64,000 nt of DNA from Runella defluvii (GCF_014195535.1 NZ_JACIBY010000002.1:290206-354205), one strand, 5' to 3'; shown: positions 34,312 to 44,120, counted from the stretch's first letter. Notes: generated by a model not told the origin, from the sequence alone. Translations and numbers: made by a program.

Positions 34312-35601
34312 CTAATCCGTATAACGAATCAAATCTAAACCAATGTCTTTGCGGTAATATTTCCCTTCAAACTGCACTGCTGTCGCTGCTTTTTGCGACT
34401 TATTTACAGCACCTTCGAGGGAGTTTGCGAGTGCTGTCAGCGCCAGTACTCGTCCGCCATTGGTTACGACTTCTCCTTTGTCATTGGTGGTAGTTCCTGC
34501 ATGAAACACCGTGATGTCTTCCATTTTTTCTAATTCAGCAATTACCTTGCCTTTTTCGTAGGCATCTGGGTAGCCACCCGACACAATCACCGTTGTGACG
34601 GCCGTTTGGGGCGAAATAACGAAATCGCTGTCGGCCAATTTTTGATCGGCGGCAGCCAGCAAAAGCGTCACTAAATCCGACTGAATACGTGGCAAAACAA
34701 CCTCCGTTTCGGGGTCGCCCATGCGTGCGTTGTACTCAATCACGTACGGTTCGCCTTTCACGTTCATCAATCCAATAAAAATAAAACCAACGTACGTAAT
34801 TCCTTCGGCTTGTAAGCCTGCGAGGGTTGGTTTTACAACTTTCTGTTCTACTTTTCTCAGGAAGTTTTCGTCCGCAAAAATCACGGGCGACACCGCTCCC
34901 ATTCCTCCCGTGTTGGGGCCTGTATCTTTTTCGCCAATGCGTTTGTAGTCCTTGGCTTCGGGAAGGATTTTGTAATTGACACCATCCGAAAGCACAAATA
35001 CCGACAACTCAATACCGCGCAAAAACTGCTCTACCACCACTTTATTGCCCGCTTCGCCAAATTTAGCACCCACGAGCATGTCTGTCATGGCCGCTTTGGC
35101 TGTATCGAGTGTTTCGGCAATGATTACTCCCTTGCCAGCCGCCAGCCCGTCGGCTTTCAACACGATTGGGAGTGCGTGTGTGCTCAAGTAGTTCAACCCT
35201 TGGTCTAGTGTTTCAGACGTAAATGTCTGCGACGCTGCCGTAGGGATTCCGTACTTAGCCATGAAGTTTTTGGAAAAATCTTTGCTTCCTTCCAGCTGTG
35301 CCCCCAGGCGATCAGGGCCCACAATTTTGACCCTTGCCAACTCTGGTTGAGCTTTTAAGTAATCAACAACTCCGTTGACCAGTGGTTCTTCGGGGCCGAC
35401 AATTACTAATTTAATTTTAAAATCAACAATAGCTTTTGCAATGCCTTCAAAGTCATTGAACCCAACGGGCAAGTTGGTAGCCACTTGTGCGGTTCCCGCA
35501 TTTCCAGGCGCTACGTACAACTCGTCACAATGTGGGCTTTGGGCTATTTTCCAAGCAAACGCGTGTTCGCGTCCGCCCGAACCCAGAATTAAAATATTCA
35601 T
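34312..35601 (-). CDS. purD: Phosphoribosylamine-glycine ligase
   Basis: A 429-residue ATP-grasp enzyme of de novo purine synthesis (GAR synthetase). Hallmarks are the start MNILILGSGGREHAFAWKIA, LVIVGPEEPLVNGVVDYLKA, VLKADGLAAGKGVIIAETLD, MRNxTRMGDPE-type residues as EYNARMGDPETEVVLPRIQS and the C-terminal GTTTNDKGEVVTNGGRVLAL. Length is normal. Other pur genes are not adjacent. A 9-bp hairpin lies between it and recQ. Confidence 0.97.
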   Translation of the reverse strand: MNILILGSGGREHAFAWKIAQSPHCDELYVAPGNAGTAQVATNLPVGFNDFEGIAKAIVDFKIKLVIVGPEEPLVNGVVDYLKAQPELARVKIVGPDRLGAQLEGSKDFSKNFMAKYGIPTAASQTFTSETLDQGLNYLSTHALPIVLKADGLAAGKGVIIAETLDTAKAAMTDMLVGAKFGEAGNKVVVEQFLRGIELSVFVLSDGVNYKILPEAKDYKRIGEKDTGPNTGGMGAVSPVIFADENFLRKVEQKVVKPTLAGLQAEGITYVGFIFIGLMNVKGEPYVIEYNARMGDPETEVVLPRIQSDLVTLLLAAADQKLADSDFVISPQTAVTTVIVSGGYPDAYEKGKVIAELEKMEDITVFHAGTTTNDKGEVVTNGGRVLALTALANSLEGAVNKSQKAATAVQFEGKYYRKDIGLDLIRYTD

Positions 35602-35628
35602 TTTTTGAGGTTAAAGTGTATAGAGTAG

Positions 35629-35659
35629 GGCGCGAAATCCCTTTCAATTGTTTCGCGCC
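35629..35659. terminator. GC-rich stem-loop between recQ and purD
   Basis: GGCGCGAAA (35629-35637) pairs perfectly with TTTCGCGCC (35651-35659) with a 13-nt loop, just downstream of the recQ stop on the minus strand. The flanking bases are not U-rich, so termination is possible but not certain. Confidence 0.5.
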
Positions 35660-35681
35660 TTACTAGGAGTTTTTCACTTAC

Positions 35682-37922
35682 TTAGTTGGCCACTTCGGAC
35701 ATAAACTTGATACGCATCAAACGAAGCTCATCTTCGGTGACATCGTCCTTGGCCAATTCATCTAACGCAACTTTGATACTATCGGTTTCAGCCGCCATAA
35801 AGTAATCGTAAATATCGTACTGGCGGTCTTTGTCCATGATCTGGTTGATATAATAATCCAAGTTAAGCTTCGTACCCGAGTAGCAAATGTGTTCAATCTC
35901 CTCAATCAGCTCGTCCATTGCTAACCCTTTGGCTTCGGCTATTTCGTCCAAATCTACTTTTCGGTCGATTTGTTGGATGATAAAAATCTTCACTTTCGAC
36001 TTATTAGCCGCCGATTTTACCACCACATCTTTGGCTGTTTCGATTTCGTTTTCCTCCACATAACGCGTGATGAGGTCAATGAACGGACGACCAAATTTCT
36101 GCACTTTCCCCATTCCTACCCCGTTGATTTGGGCCATTTCTTGGGAAGTAGTGGGATAAGTCGTCGCCATTTCTTCTAACGACGGGTCTTGGAAAATAAC
36201 ATACGGAGGAAGGTTTTTCTCTTTCGCTATTTTTTTGCGGAGTGCCTTCAAAAGCCCCAAAAGCGCTTCATCGTAGGCATTTCCGCCGCCCGACGGTGCC
36301 AAATCCGTCACATCTTCGTCGTCGTTTGACTTCTGCGTGTCGTTTTCGTCGAAAGTATGGTCTTTTGAAATCGTAATCGGATACGGGTCATTGATGTATT
36401 TGATGCCTTTTTCGGTGATTTTCAACACACCAAAATTTTCAGCATCTTTTCCCAAATACCCCAAAATCACCAACTGACGAATCATTGAGCGCCAATACTC
36501 TACGCCATATTCTTCCCCTTCTTCTTCATCCTTAAATTTACCTGCTCCATACATTTCGAGCTTGTTATGTTCATAGCTCGTCACGTACATGTTATCGGTG
36601 GCGGTAATCAAATCTGCAATGTGATCGCCATCAAAACGCTGATCGGTCAGTTGAATCGCTTTCAAAACGATAACTGCTTCTTCTTGCACTTTGAATTTTG
36701 GCGTTGGCTTGATACAGTTGTCGCAGAAACCGCAGTCCTTCTCCATGTATTCGCCAAAATAACTCAGCAACTGACGACGGCGGCACGCGCCAAGATTGGC
36801 ATACGCCACCATTTCGTTCAATAAATGGCGGGCATTGTCACGCTCCGTTACCGACTTATCTTTGTTAAATTTCTCTAGCTTTTGGATATCATCCAAGCTG
36901 TAAAACATCACGCAATTCCCCTCCAAGCCATCACGACCCGCACGACCTGTTTCTTGGTAATAACCTTCCAACGACTTAGGCGCATCGTAGTGAATGACAA
37001 AACGAACGTCGGGTTTATCGATTCCCATTCCAAACGCAATGGTCGCGACAATCACATCGGCTTCTTCGTTCAAAAACGCATCTTGGTTGTTCATCCGCGT
37101 TTGTCCGTCCAATCCAGCATGGTAAGGAAGCGCTTTTATATCATTTACTGTCAATAAATTAGCTACTTCTTCTACGGTCTTGCGGCTCAAGCAATAGATA
37201 ATACCCGACTTGCCTTTGTTGTTTTTGATGTACTTAATCAGCTGCTTATTGACATCTCCCAATTTCGGGCGCACTTCGTAGTACAAGTTTTTGCGGTTAA
37301 ACGACGACTTATACAAAGCAGCCTCTTCCATCCGCAAGTTTTTCGCAATGTCTTGCTGCACTTTGGGCGTGGCAGTAGCAGTCAGCGCAATGAGTGGCAG
37401 GTTGGGATTGATGTTATCAATAATTCCTCGAATACGGCGGTATTCTGGGCGGAAATCGTGCCCCCACTCCGAAATACAGTGTGCCTCGTCAACTGCCACA
37501 AAAGAAATGTTAGCTCGCTGTAAAAAGTCAAGATTTTCTTCTTTCGTTAGCGATTCTGGCGCAATGTACAATAGTTTCAAGGTGCCATCGAGGGCATCTT
37601 TTTTAACCTTTGTGATTTCAGCCTTGTTGAGAGTAGAATTCAAAAACTGCGCATTAATGCCGAAAGCGTTCAGTTGATCCACTTGATTTTTCATCAAGGC
37701 AATCAACGGAGAAATAACGATGGCAACGCCTTCAGTGGTAATAGCAGGCAACTGATAACAAAGCGATTTCCCCGCACCTGTAGGCATAATAACGAAGGTG
37801 TTATTGCCTCCCATGATGCTATGAATAATCGACTCTTGTTCGCCTCTAAACTGACTGTAACCAAAAATTTCTTTGAGTCGCTCCTTTAGCGTATGCTGTA
37901 CGCTCGTATCTACCTGAATCAT
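35682..37922 (-). CDS. recQ: RecQ family ATP-dependent DNA helicase
   Basis: A 746-residue 3'-5' helicase. In order: DEAD/helicase core with Walker A MPTGAGKSLCYQLPA and DEAH motif VDEAHCISEWGHDFRPEYRR, then helicase C-domain (YYQETGRAGRDGLEGNCVMF), zinc-binding region (CRRRQLLSYFGE and CGFCDNC), winged-helix RQC domain, and an HRDC domain near 540-620 (KEKNLPPYVIFQDPSLEEMA). A C-terminal helical tail of about 100 residues makes it longer than E. coli RecQ (609), as often in this phylum. It acts in recombination repair and fork restart. Confidence 0.96.
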   Translation of the reverse strand: MIQVDTSVQHTLKERLKEIFGYSQFRGEQESIIHSIMGGNNTFVIMPTGAGKSLCYQLPAITTEGVAIVISPLIALMKNQVDQLNAFGINAQFLNSTLNKAEITKVKKDALDGTLKLLYIAPESLTKEENLDFLQRANISFVAVDEAHCISEWGHDFRPEYRRIRGIIDNINPNLPLIALTATATPKVQQDIAKNLRMEEAALYKSSFNRKNLYYEVRPKLGDVNKQLIKYIKNNKGKSGIIYCLSRKTVEEVANLLTVNDIKALPYHAGLDGQTRMNNQDAFLNEEADVIVATIAFGMGIDKPDVRFVIHYDAPKSLEGYYQETGRAGRDGLEGNCVMFYSLDDIQKLEKFNKDKSVTERDNARHLLNEMVAYANLGACRRRQLLSYFGEYMEKDCGFCDNCIKPTPKFKVQEEAVIVLKAIQLTDQRFDGDHIADLITATDNMYVTSYEHNKLEMYGAGKFKDEEEGEEYGVEYWRSMIRQLVILGYLGKDAENFGVLKITEKGIKYINDPYPITISKDHTFDENDTQKSNDDEDVTDLAPSGGGNAYDEALLGLLKALRKKIAKEKNLPPYVIFQDPSLEEMATTYPTTSQEMAQINGVGMGKVQKFGRPFIDLITRYVEENEIETAKDVVVKSAANKSKVKIFIIQQIDRKVDLDEIAEAKGLAMDELIEEIEHICYSGTKLNLDYYINQIMDKDRQYDIYDYFMAAETDSIKVALDELAKDDVTEDELRLMRIKFMSEVAN

Positions 37923-38251
37923 CCTCTTTCGTTGTATTTTTTGCCTTTATACCCTTGGTTAACAGGTACTTAAACAGCTTTTTTAGTGAGTTAATTGGAA
38001 ATCAATGGGAAGTTACTGAAGATTGCTCCTGCTGAGAAGTGGCAAAGTGGGCAAAGTCACTAACTACGTTTGAAATTAGTAAAAATAATCAAATTTGACG
38101 CAACAAATTTTTGAGAGCAAAAAGTTAACTTTTTTTTAGAACAGGCTCACACGCTCTCACAAATCAGCTTACAATCAAGCACTTAACCTATAAAGAGCAT
38201 TTCAAAAAAGGTGCTTTTTTACCCTAAAATTAGCATAATACAAGCTTGATT
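37923..38251. other. Gap between recQ and the DUF4293 gene; weak hairpin only
   Basis: 329 bp on the upstream side of recQ. A weak stem AAAGAGCA (38192-38199)/TGCTTTTT (38212-38219) with one mismatch may end transcription of the minus-strand DUF4293 gene. No clear Bacteroidota promoter for recQ was seen, and no RNA gene. Confidence 0.4.
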
Positions 38252-38725
38252 TTAACGCATACGGTCTTGCGAACGAACCAGTTTTTCGTCACGACGGATA
38301 AAACGATTGGCCAAAACATTCGCCAGCATTGACGTCACGAGTGCGTAGAAGCCAAAACCAAAGCTGCCTGTGACATTGGGCTCGAACAAATCTTTGGCTT
38401 TCCCAAAAATAAAATACATGATTAGCCCCATAATGATGGTCATCAGGATAGAGTTTGCGGCACACAGCCCCGACTGAAGCAAGCGGTTTTTGTACTGAGA
38501 AATGGCAAAAATCGCCACTCCTGCCACTATCCCGCCGACAAGCGCGATGTACCAAACAGGGGTAATAAACGAACTTGTTCCTTGTTCGTGAACCAATCGA
38601 AGGGCAGTAAGGTGAACCGATTGGGTGCCATCAACGGCGGTCTTGTCCCAAACGGGCAAAGCCAACAGCCCGACGATACCAACGGCCACTACGGCTAAAA
38701 AGAGTGTTTGAATACGTTGTAACAT
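38252..38725 (-). CDS. DUF4293 family membrane protein
   Basis: A 157-residue four-helix membrane protein (LFLAVVAVGIVGLLALPVWD, WYIALVGGIVAGVAIFAISQ, SILMTIIMGLIMYFIF, ALVTSMLANVLANRFIRRDE), the pattern of DUF4293, common in Cytophagales and Flavobacteria. The start MLQRIQTLFL and a cytoplasmic C-terminal tail rich in Arg are typical. No function is known for the family. The start faces the comM gene across a 244-bp divergent gap in which no clear promoter was seen. Confidence 0.85.
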   Translation of the reverse strand: MLQRIQTLFLAVVAVGIVGLLALPVWDKTAVDGTQSVHLTALRLVHEQGTSSFITPVWYIALVGGIVAGVAIFAISQYKNRLLQSGLCAANSILMTIIMGLIMYFIFGKAKDLFEPNVTGSFGFGFYALVTSMLANVLANRFIRRDEKLVRSQDRMR

Positions 38726-38969
38726 AATGGTACGAAAAATTGTGAATTGACGAGTCTAAATAAGTTACCAAACCTTATTTTTCTCGTCTTTTGGGTGTAT
38801 AGAAAAATAAGTTCTGCCAAAAATGGACGGCAAAGGTAATCATTTGATGATGATTTTGGAACAGTCTTCCAAGAGAATACAGTACCTAAGGCAATTACTC
38901 GGCCTAACGCGCTGATTTGGGGCAGAACCGTTATTTTTACAACTTCGTAGCTTTAAAATTAAGGATAAC

Positions 38970-40511
38970 ATGCTTTCTAAAACGTTCGGTAGTGCGGTCT
39001 ATGGTGTCAATGCCACAATGATAACCATTGAAGTAACAGTGGGGCAAGGAATGCGCTTTTTTATGGTAGGCTTGCCCGACAGCGCCGTAAAAGAAAGTGA
39101 GCAGCGCGTAGAAGCCTCTCTCAAGTTTTTTGACTACCGAATGCCACGTCAAAAAGTAGTGGTAAACCTTGCCCCCGCCGACATTCGCAAGGAAGGCTCG
39201 GCCTACGATTTGCCCATTGCCCTGTGTGTGTTGCAGGCGTCGGACCAAATCGTAACCAAGAAAAGCCTCGAAGACTACATCATCATGGGCGAGTTGTCGT
39301 TGGATGGCAAACTCCGTCCCATCAAAGGCGTCCTTCCCATCGCTGTGGAAGCTCGGAAACTTGGCTACAAAGGATTTATTTTGCCTGCGGCCAATGCCCA
39401 CGAAGCCGCCATCGTCAATAGCCTCGACGTTATTCCTGTGGAAACACTACAAGACGCCATCGGCTTTTTTGAGGAAACCAAAGAAATCACCCCGTTGAAG
39501 GTGGACACGCGCGATTTATTCTTCAATACCCTAAACGACTACGACGCTGATTTTGAACACGTTCAAGGCCAAGAAAACATCAAACGGGCCCTCGAAATCG
39601 CCGCTTCGGGCGGGCACAATGTGATTATGATTGGGCCTCCAGGAGCGGGTAAAACGATGTTAGCCAAACGATTACCTTCCATTTTACCCCCGTTGACGCT
39701 GCACGAGTCGCTCGAAACGACCAAAATCCATTCCGTCGCAGGGAAGCTTGGCACTAAAGCATCACTCATTGCACGGCGGCCTTTTCGCGCACCTCACCAT
39801 ACCATCAGCGACGCCGCGCTGGTTGGCGGTGGCACGTTCCCGCAGCCAGGCGAAATCTCGTTGGCGCACAACGGCGTGTTGTTTTTAGACGAATTGCCCG
39901 AATTTAAGCGAACAGTACTTGAAGTGATGCGCCAACCGCTCGAAGAACGCCGCGTGACGATTTCTCGCACCAAATGGGCGATTGAATTTCCTGCCAACTT
40001 TATGCTCATTGCCAGCATGAACCCCTGCCCGTGTGGCTACTACAATCACCCCGAAAAGGAATGTGTTTGTCCACCTGGAACCGTTCAGCGCTATTTGAAT
40101 AAAATCAGCGGGCCACTCCTCGACCGCATCGACTTGCACGTAGAAGTCACGCCCGTGTCGTTCGACCAAATTTCGTCGAACCGCAAAGCCGAAAAAAGCG
40201 AAGACATTCGCCAGCGTGTGATTACCGCCCGCGAAATTCAGACGGAGCGTTTCAAAGACAAAGAAGGAATTTATTGTAACGCCATGATGCCCTCTCCGAT
40301 GGTGAAAGAAGTGTGTGAAATCAACCCCGCAGGCAAAGCCCTACTCAAGGCCGCCATGGAACGGCTTGGGTTGTCGGCTCGGGCGTATGACCGTATTTTG
40401 AAAGTAGCTCGCACCATCGCTGACCTCGCCGCCAGTCCCGACATTAAGATTGAACACTTGGCGGAGGCTATTCAGTACCGAAGTTTAGACCGTGAGAATT
40501 GGGCGGGGTAA
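38970..40511 (+). CDS. comM: YifB/ComM family Mg-chelatase-like AAA+ ATPase
   Basis: A 513-residue protein with a Lon-like N-terminal substrate domain (about 20-150), an AAA+ core with Walker A IGPPGAGKTMLAKRLP (about residue 219 on), the signature HHTISDAALVGGG, Walker B LFLDELPEFKRTVLEV and a C-terminal helical domain. In naturally competent bacteria ComM is a branch-migration helicase that extends incoming DNA. Length and order are those of the full family. Palindromic hairpins follow its stop. Confidence 0.93.
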   Translation: MLSKTFGSAVYGVNATMITIEVTVGQGMRFFMVGLPDSAVKESEQRVEASLKFFDYRMPRQKVVVNLAPADIRKEGSAYDLPIALCVLQASDQIVTKKSLEDYIIMGELSLDGKLRPIKGVLPIAVEARKLGYKGFILPAANAHEAAIVNSLDVIPVETLQDAIGFFEETKEITPLKVDTRDLFFNTLNDYDADFEHVQGQENIKRALEIAASGGHNVIMIGPPGAGKTMLAKRLPSILPPLTLHESLETTKIHSVAGKLGTKASLIARRPFRAPHHTISDAALVGGGTFPQPGEISLAHNGVLFLDELPEFKRTVLEVMRQPLEERRVTISRTKWAIEFPANFMLIASMNPCPCGYYNHPEKECVCPPGTVQRYLNKISGPLLDRIDLHVEVTPVSFDQISSNRKAEKSEDIRQRVITAREIQTERFKDKEGIYCNAMMPSPMVKEVCEINPAGKALLKAAMERLGLSARAYDRILKVARTIADLAASPDIKIEHLAEAIQYRSLDRENWAG

Positions 40512-40518
40512 ACGTTTC

Positions 40519-40581
40519 ACCTTCCCGAAAGTTTCAGAACTTTCGGGAAGGTCTCTGTGAATCGGGTTGCTCACAACCCGA
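40519..40581. repeat. Two stem-loops; the first is copy 3 of the CCTTC...GAAGG family
   Basis: ACCTTCCCGAAAGTT (40519-40533) pairs perfectly with 40538-40552 (4-nt loop). TCGGGTTG (40562-40569) pairs with CAACCCGA (40574-40581) around CTCA. They stand between the converging comM and amine oxidase genes and may act as terminators. The first is of the same kind as 14487-14525 and 23638-23690. Confidence 0.7.
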
Positions 40582-40590
40582 CCACTGCAA

Positions 40591-41961
40591 CTACACCACA
40601 TCCCTCAGCAACTCCTCCACCGCGCGGCGGCCCGATTCCATGGCGCCATGTACCGTTCCGCTATGCCCGCCGTAGTGGGTAGCTTCTCCCGCAAAATAGA
40701 CTTTGCGCTGAATAGGCTGCGACAACGTTTGGCGCGTCAGTAAGCCGCCACCGTTGGGGATTGGGAAAGAGTACGCGCCTTTGATAAAAGGTTCTTTGCC
40801 CCAATCCATCACTTTGGCGTTGGTCAAGGCAGCCGTCGCCGTTCCTTTTCCGTAAATGGTATCCAATTCTTTTAGCAAATTCTGAATAATGACCGTAGAG
40901 GTCTGTCCACTGAGAACTTCGGCTCGTTCTCCCGTCACAAACCCTGACAGTACAAACGAAGATGTACTTCGCCCTGCGGAACTCACCCAATATTCGGGCA
41001 CCGAGCCAGAGGTATAAATAGAACCCGTATTGGCCTCCCAAAACCGACGATTAAAGACCAAAGCAACCTTGATGCCCGCGCCCATGCCGATGTTGCGGAT
41101 GGCCGTGAGTTTGGCTTCGGGCAGTGAGGGGGTAAATTGAATGTCATTGGCTTGTAAAATCGACAGTGGTACCGTCACAATCACCTTATCTGCAAAACGC
41201 CGCTGGGCTTGCGCATCTTCCAAGACAATGGGACTATTGGTAAAATCAATGCGTTTGATTTGTTTATTGAGCACCACTTTAGGAATAACGTTTTTACATT
41301 TTTCTTCCAGCAACGATAACAACGAACGATTGCCCAGCAAGTAATTGTCTCTTCCTGCACTCCACGTTGCTTCCGCCTCAGCTACGCCCAAAAGCCCCAA
41401 ACGGCTGGCCGAGGTGCCATAATTGTTGGCAATGAGCGCATCAGGAATGTGCCGTACTTTGGCCACAAGCTTGGTGGTTTCCATGAGCTGGGCAAGGGTT
41501 GTTTCGTTGCCCGAATACGCCCGTGCCTGCTGAGAAAGCAACATGGCCAAGCGAAAATCGAGGTCGGTATTCCATTGTGCTTCGGTACGAAGTAAAGTAC
41601 CTATTTGATAATAATCGGTGCCAGAAGTAGGCAACAACGATGCCCCTGACTCTTTGGCCCAATCGTAAAGTGTCGATCTGCTTCCACGGATTTTTTCAGC
41701 ACCCAGCTCCACCTCAAAATCAGCCAAACCTTTCAACGGACGAATCCGCCCCCCGATTTGTTCGGCAGCTTCGTAGATGGTATAGTTCGCGCCCTGTTGT
41801 TCTAGCAAATAGCCCGCGTACAATCCCGCCGCTCCTGCTCCAATGATGGCGATTTGGCCTTCGTATTTGCGGGGGGCGTAGGGATCTTTGGGTTGGCAAT
41901 TTTCCAACGCTACGGCTCCCGTGGCGAGCAAAGTATGTTTGATAAAATCGCGACGTTGCAT
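40591..41961 (-). CDS. Flavin-containing amine oxidase family protein, Tat-exported
   Basis: About 456 residues from ATG at 41961 (four codons after an upstream ATG). The N-terminus MQRRDFIKHTLLATGAVALE is a twin-arginine signal. A Rossmann FAD motif follows (IAIIGAGAAGLYAGYLLEQQ), with EAAEQIGGRI, and a C-terminal FAD-contact segment VYFAGEATHYGGHSGTVHGA. These define the monoamine oxidase/amine oxidase family. The substrate is not identifiable; exported flavin oxidases act in the periplasm. folK starts 8 bp upstream on the same strand. Confidence 0.88.
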   Translation of the reverse strand: MQRRDFIKHTLLATGAVALENCQPKDPYAPRKYEGQIAIIGAGAAGLYAGYLLEQQGANYTIYEAAEQIGGRIRPLKGLADFEVELGAEKIRGSRSTLYDWAKESGASLLPTSGTDYYQIGTLLRTEAQWNTDLDFRLAMLLSQQARAYSGNETTLAQLMETTKLVAKVRHIPDALIANNYGTSASRLGLLGVAEAEATWSAGRDNYLLGNRSLLSLLEEKCKNVIPKVVLNKQIKRIDFTNSPIVLEDAQAQRRFADKVIVTVPLSILQANDIQFTPSLPEAKLTAIRNIGMGAGIKVALVFNRRFWEANTGSIYTSGSVPEYWVSSAGRSTSSFVLSGFVTGERAEVLSGQTSTVIIQNLLKELDTIYGKGTATAALTNAKVMDWGKEPFIKGAYSFPIPNGGGLLTRQTLSQPIQRKVYFAGEATHYGGHSGTVHGAMESGRRAVEELLRDVV

Positions 41962-41969
41962 AGTGACAA

Positions 41970-42473
41970 TCAATTGGTTTTAAAACGTTTAAACAAGCTC
42001 ACAATCCCCTCGTCCGTGCATTCATTGAGCAGTTGTTGGATTGTTTTTTTTAATAAAGGATGAACAAACTCGGGGGCAATTTCCGCCAGTGGAACCAGCG
42101 TAAACTTACGCTGATGCAGCCGTGGATGGGGTACTTCTAACTCCTCCGATGTCAGTATTTTATTTCCATAAAACAACACATCAATGTCGATAACCCGTGC
42201 GCCCCAACGCAATCTCCGCTCTCGTCCCAACTCTTTTTCAATCGCAAGGGCTGCCTGCAATACGCGCTTTGCTTCTTTTTCGGTGGTCAGTGAAATGACC
42301 TGATTGAGGTAAGCGGGCTGCTCTTCAACGCCCCAAGGCGCGGTTTCGTACAAAGACGATGCTGAAATGACAGGAGCAATCCGCTCCGAAATCAGCGTAA
42401 TCGCCTTTGAGAGTGTTGCTTCGCGGTCGCCCAAGTTGGCTCCCAACAACAAAAAAACAGGGTACTGATTCAT
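41970..42473 (-). CDS. folK: 2-amino-4-hydroxy-6-hydroxymethyldihydropteridine pyrophosphokinase
   Basis: A 167-residue folate-pathway enzyme that pyrophosphorylates hydroxymethyldihydropterin. The family segments LLLGANLGDREATL, TAPWGVEEQPAYLNQVI, RRLRWGARVIDIDVLFYGN and EVPHPRLHQRKFTLVPLAEI are clear, with the Mg-binding DID. ATG at 42473 is chosen because it gives the normal N-terminus MNQYPVFLLLGAN. Other folate genes are not adjacent. Confidence 0.95.
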   Translation of the reverse strand: MNQYPVFLLLGANLGDREATLSKAITLISERIAPVISASSLYETAPWGVEEQPAYLNQVISLTTEKEAKRVLQAALAIEKELGRERRLRWGARVIDIDVLFYGNKILTSEELEVPHPRLHQRKFTLVPLAEIAPEFVHPLLKKTIQQLLNECTDEGIVSLFKRFKTN

Positions 42474-42602
42474 GCCACAAAGGTAGGTAAGGAAAGGAAT
42501 AATAATACGCCCAAAAATGTAAAATGTCAGACTCAGCAGAAAAGGACTGCTTTTGTCTTTATAGAAAAGCGACATTGATCCTCCATTTTAAACCTAATCA
42601 CC

Positions 42603-43496
42603 ATGCTACGCTTCGTTTTTCTGTCTCTGTTTTTTTGTATTTCGACCTTTGTAAGCATTGCCCAACAAGAAATACCGTTGTATGCTGGTGCCATTCCCAA
42701 TGCCAAAGAGGCCACCAACGAAGAAAAACGCACCGCGTCGCAAATCGTTTCTAATGTTTCGGTGCCAACGTTGAGCGTGTTTCTTCCCCCAAAAGACAAA
42801 GCAACGGGCACGGCAGTGGTTATTTGTCCAGGCGGCGGGTACGGCGTATTGGTCATCAAACGCGAAGGCTACGATGTAGCCGAGGAATTTACCAAACGCG
42901 GCATTGCGGCTTTTGTGTTGAAGTACCGACTCCCCAGCGAACGCACCATGATTGACCCGTCGATTGGCCCCCTCCAAGACGCCCAACAGGCGATTAAAAC
43001 CGTACGGGAACGAGCTGCCGAATGGAACATTAATCCCCAAAAAATCGGAATCATGGGTTTTTCGGCAGGAGGGCACTTGGCCTCAACGGCAGGTACTCAT
43101 TTTGAGCGCACCGTTTTACCTAACCCTCAGGGCACTAGCCTCCGTCCTGATTTTTTGGTGCTGGTCTATCCCGTCATTAGTTTTGCCGATGGAGTCGGGC
43201 ACAAGGGTTCGGGGGTGAATCTTTTGGGCAAAAATGCCTCCGCTGAGCAGTTGACCCGTTACTCCAACGACCTCCAAGTGACGCAAAATACGCCTCCTGC
43301 TTTTATCACCCACGCCAGCGACGATACCGTGGTGCCTGTCAAAAATAGCCTACTTTTTTACGAAGCCTTGCAGAAAAACCGCATCTTGAGCGACCTCCAC
43401 ATTTATGCCAAAGGCGAACACGGTTATCTCAAAACACCGTCGTTCGACGAGTGGTTTGGTCGCTGCTTGCACTGGCTTACCACCTCGGGTTTTTAA
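42603..43496 (+). CDS. Secreted alpha/beta hydrolase (acetyl-esterase type)
   Basis: A 297-residue hydrolase with signal peptide (FVFLSLFFCISTFVSIAQ). Fold and family marks: an oxyanion motif CPGGGYGVLV, nucleophile elbow GFSAGGHLAS (Ser), acid in ITHASDDTVVPVKN and base in AKGEHGYL. This is the pattern of xylan/acetyl esterases and related carbohydrate esterases common in Bacteroidota. The substrate cannot be read from the sequence. It stands alone between folK (divergent) and the sigma-factor gene. Confidence 0.83.
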   Translation: MLRFVFLSLFFCISTFVSIAQQEIPLYAGAIPNAKEATNEEKRTASQIVSNVSVPTLSVFLPPKDKATGTAVVICPGGGYGVLVIKREGYDVAEEFTKRGIAAFVLKYRLPSERTMIDPSIGPLQDAQQAIKTVRERAAEWNINPQKIGIMGFSAGGHLASTAGTHFERTVLPNPQGTSLRPDFLVLVYPVISFADGVGHKGSGVNLLGKNASAEQLTRYSNDLQVTQNTPPAFITHASDDTVVPVKNSLLFYEALQKNRILSDLHIYAKGEHGYLKTPSFDEWFGRCLHWLTTSGF

Positions 43497-43597
43497 CCCT
43501 CACATCTCTTATCGCTCAACGTTTCTCTTTTATTTTTTTTCTCTCATTCCAACCTTCTGGGTTGTTCGGCTCCTCTTTGTAGTTGAACGTGCCACTC

Positions 43598-44107
43598 ATG
43601 ACTGAAAACGAACTGATTCAACGCTGCCTCCAACACGACCGCTCTGCGCAACGGCTGCTTTATGACCGCTACAAAACGGCCATGTACACCCTCGCGTATC
43701 GGATGACGGGCGACTTTGACCAAGCCAATAGTGTGTTGCAAGATACGTTTTTAGCCGTTTTTCAGAACTTGAGTCAGTACCGTAGTGAAGCGACGTTAGG
43801 AGCGTGGATAAAAGCGATTTTGGTGCGTAAAGCGCACCGAAGTTCGCAGCAAACACCTGCTTATTTATTGATGGAAACGCTTCCCACCGACACTTCGTCG
43901 GTCGATTGGGGCAACGATGCCATTGACGCCGCCCACCTCGAAAAAGCCATTTTGAGCCTACCCGAAGGCGCACGGGCGGTATTTGTGCTCATAGAGGTAG
44001 AAGGCTACACCCATCGAGAGGTAGCTGAGTTGTTGGGCGTTTCGGAAGGAACGTCGAAGTCGCAATTAAACTATGCCAAAAAGCGACTGAGGGAGTTGTT
44101 AAAATAA
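43598..44107 (+). CDS. ECF-type RNA polymerase sigma factor
   Basis: A 169-residue sigma-70 ECF factor. Region 2 (about 15-80: LLYDRYKTAMYTLAYRMTGD, SVLQDTFLAVFQNLSQYRSE, GAWIKAILVRKA) and region 4 (about 110-165: LPEGARAVFVLIEVEGYTHR, EVAELLGVSEGTSKSQLNYA) are complete. ATG at 43598 is preferred over a TTG five codons upstream. It is followed after 13 bp by a membrane protein that is probably its anti-sigma factor, then by surface-protein genes, so it may control the downstream cluster and itself (inference). Confidence 0.93.
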   Translation: MTENELIQRCLQHDRSAQRLLYDRYKTAMYTLAYRMTGDFDQANSVLQDTFLAVFQNLSQYRSEATLGAWIKAILVRKAHRSSQQTPAYLLMETLPTDTSSVDWGNDAIDAAHLEKAILSLPEGARAVFVLIEVEGYTHREVAELLGVSEGTSKSQLNYAKKRLRELLK

Positions 44108-44120
44108 TCACAAGCGCATT

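Noticed and set aside
39563-40169. Long reverse frames inside comM
   Set aside because: They lie opposite a complete, well conserved gene and show no family motif; GC-rich codons on the plus strand leave the reverse frames open.
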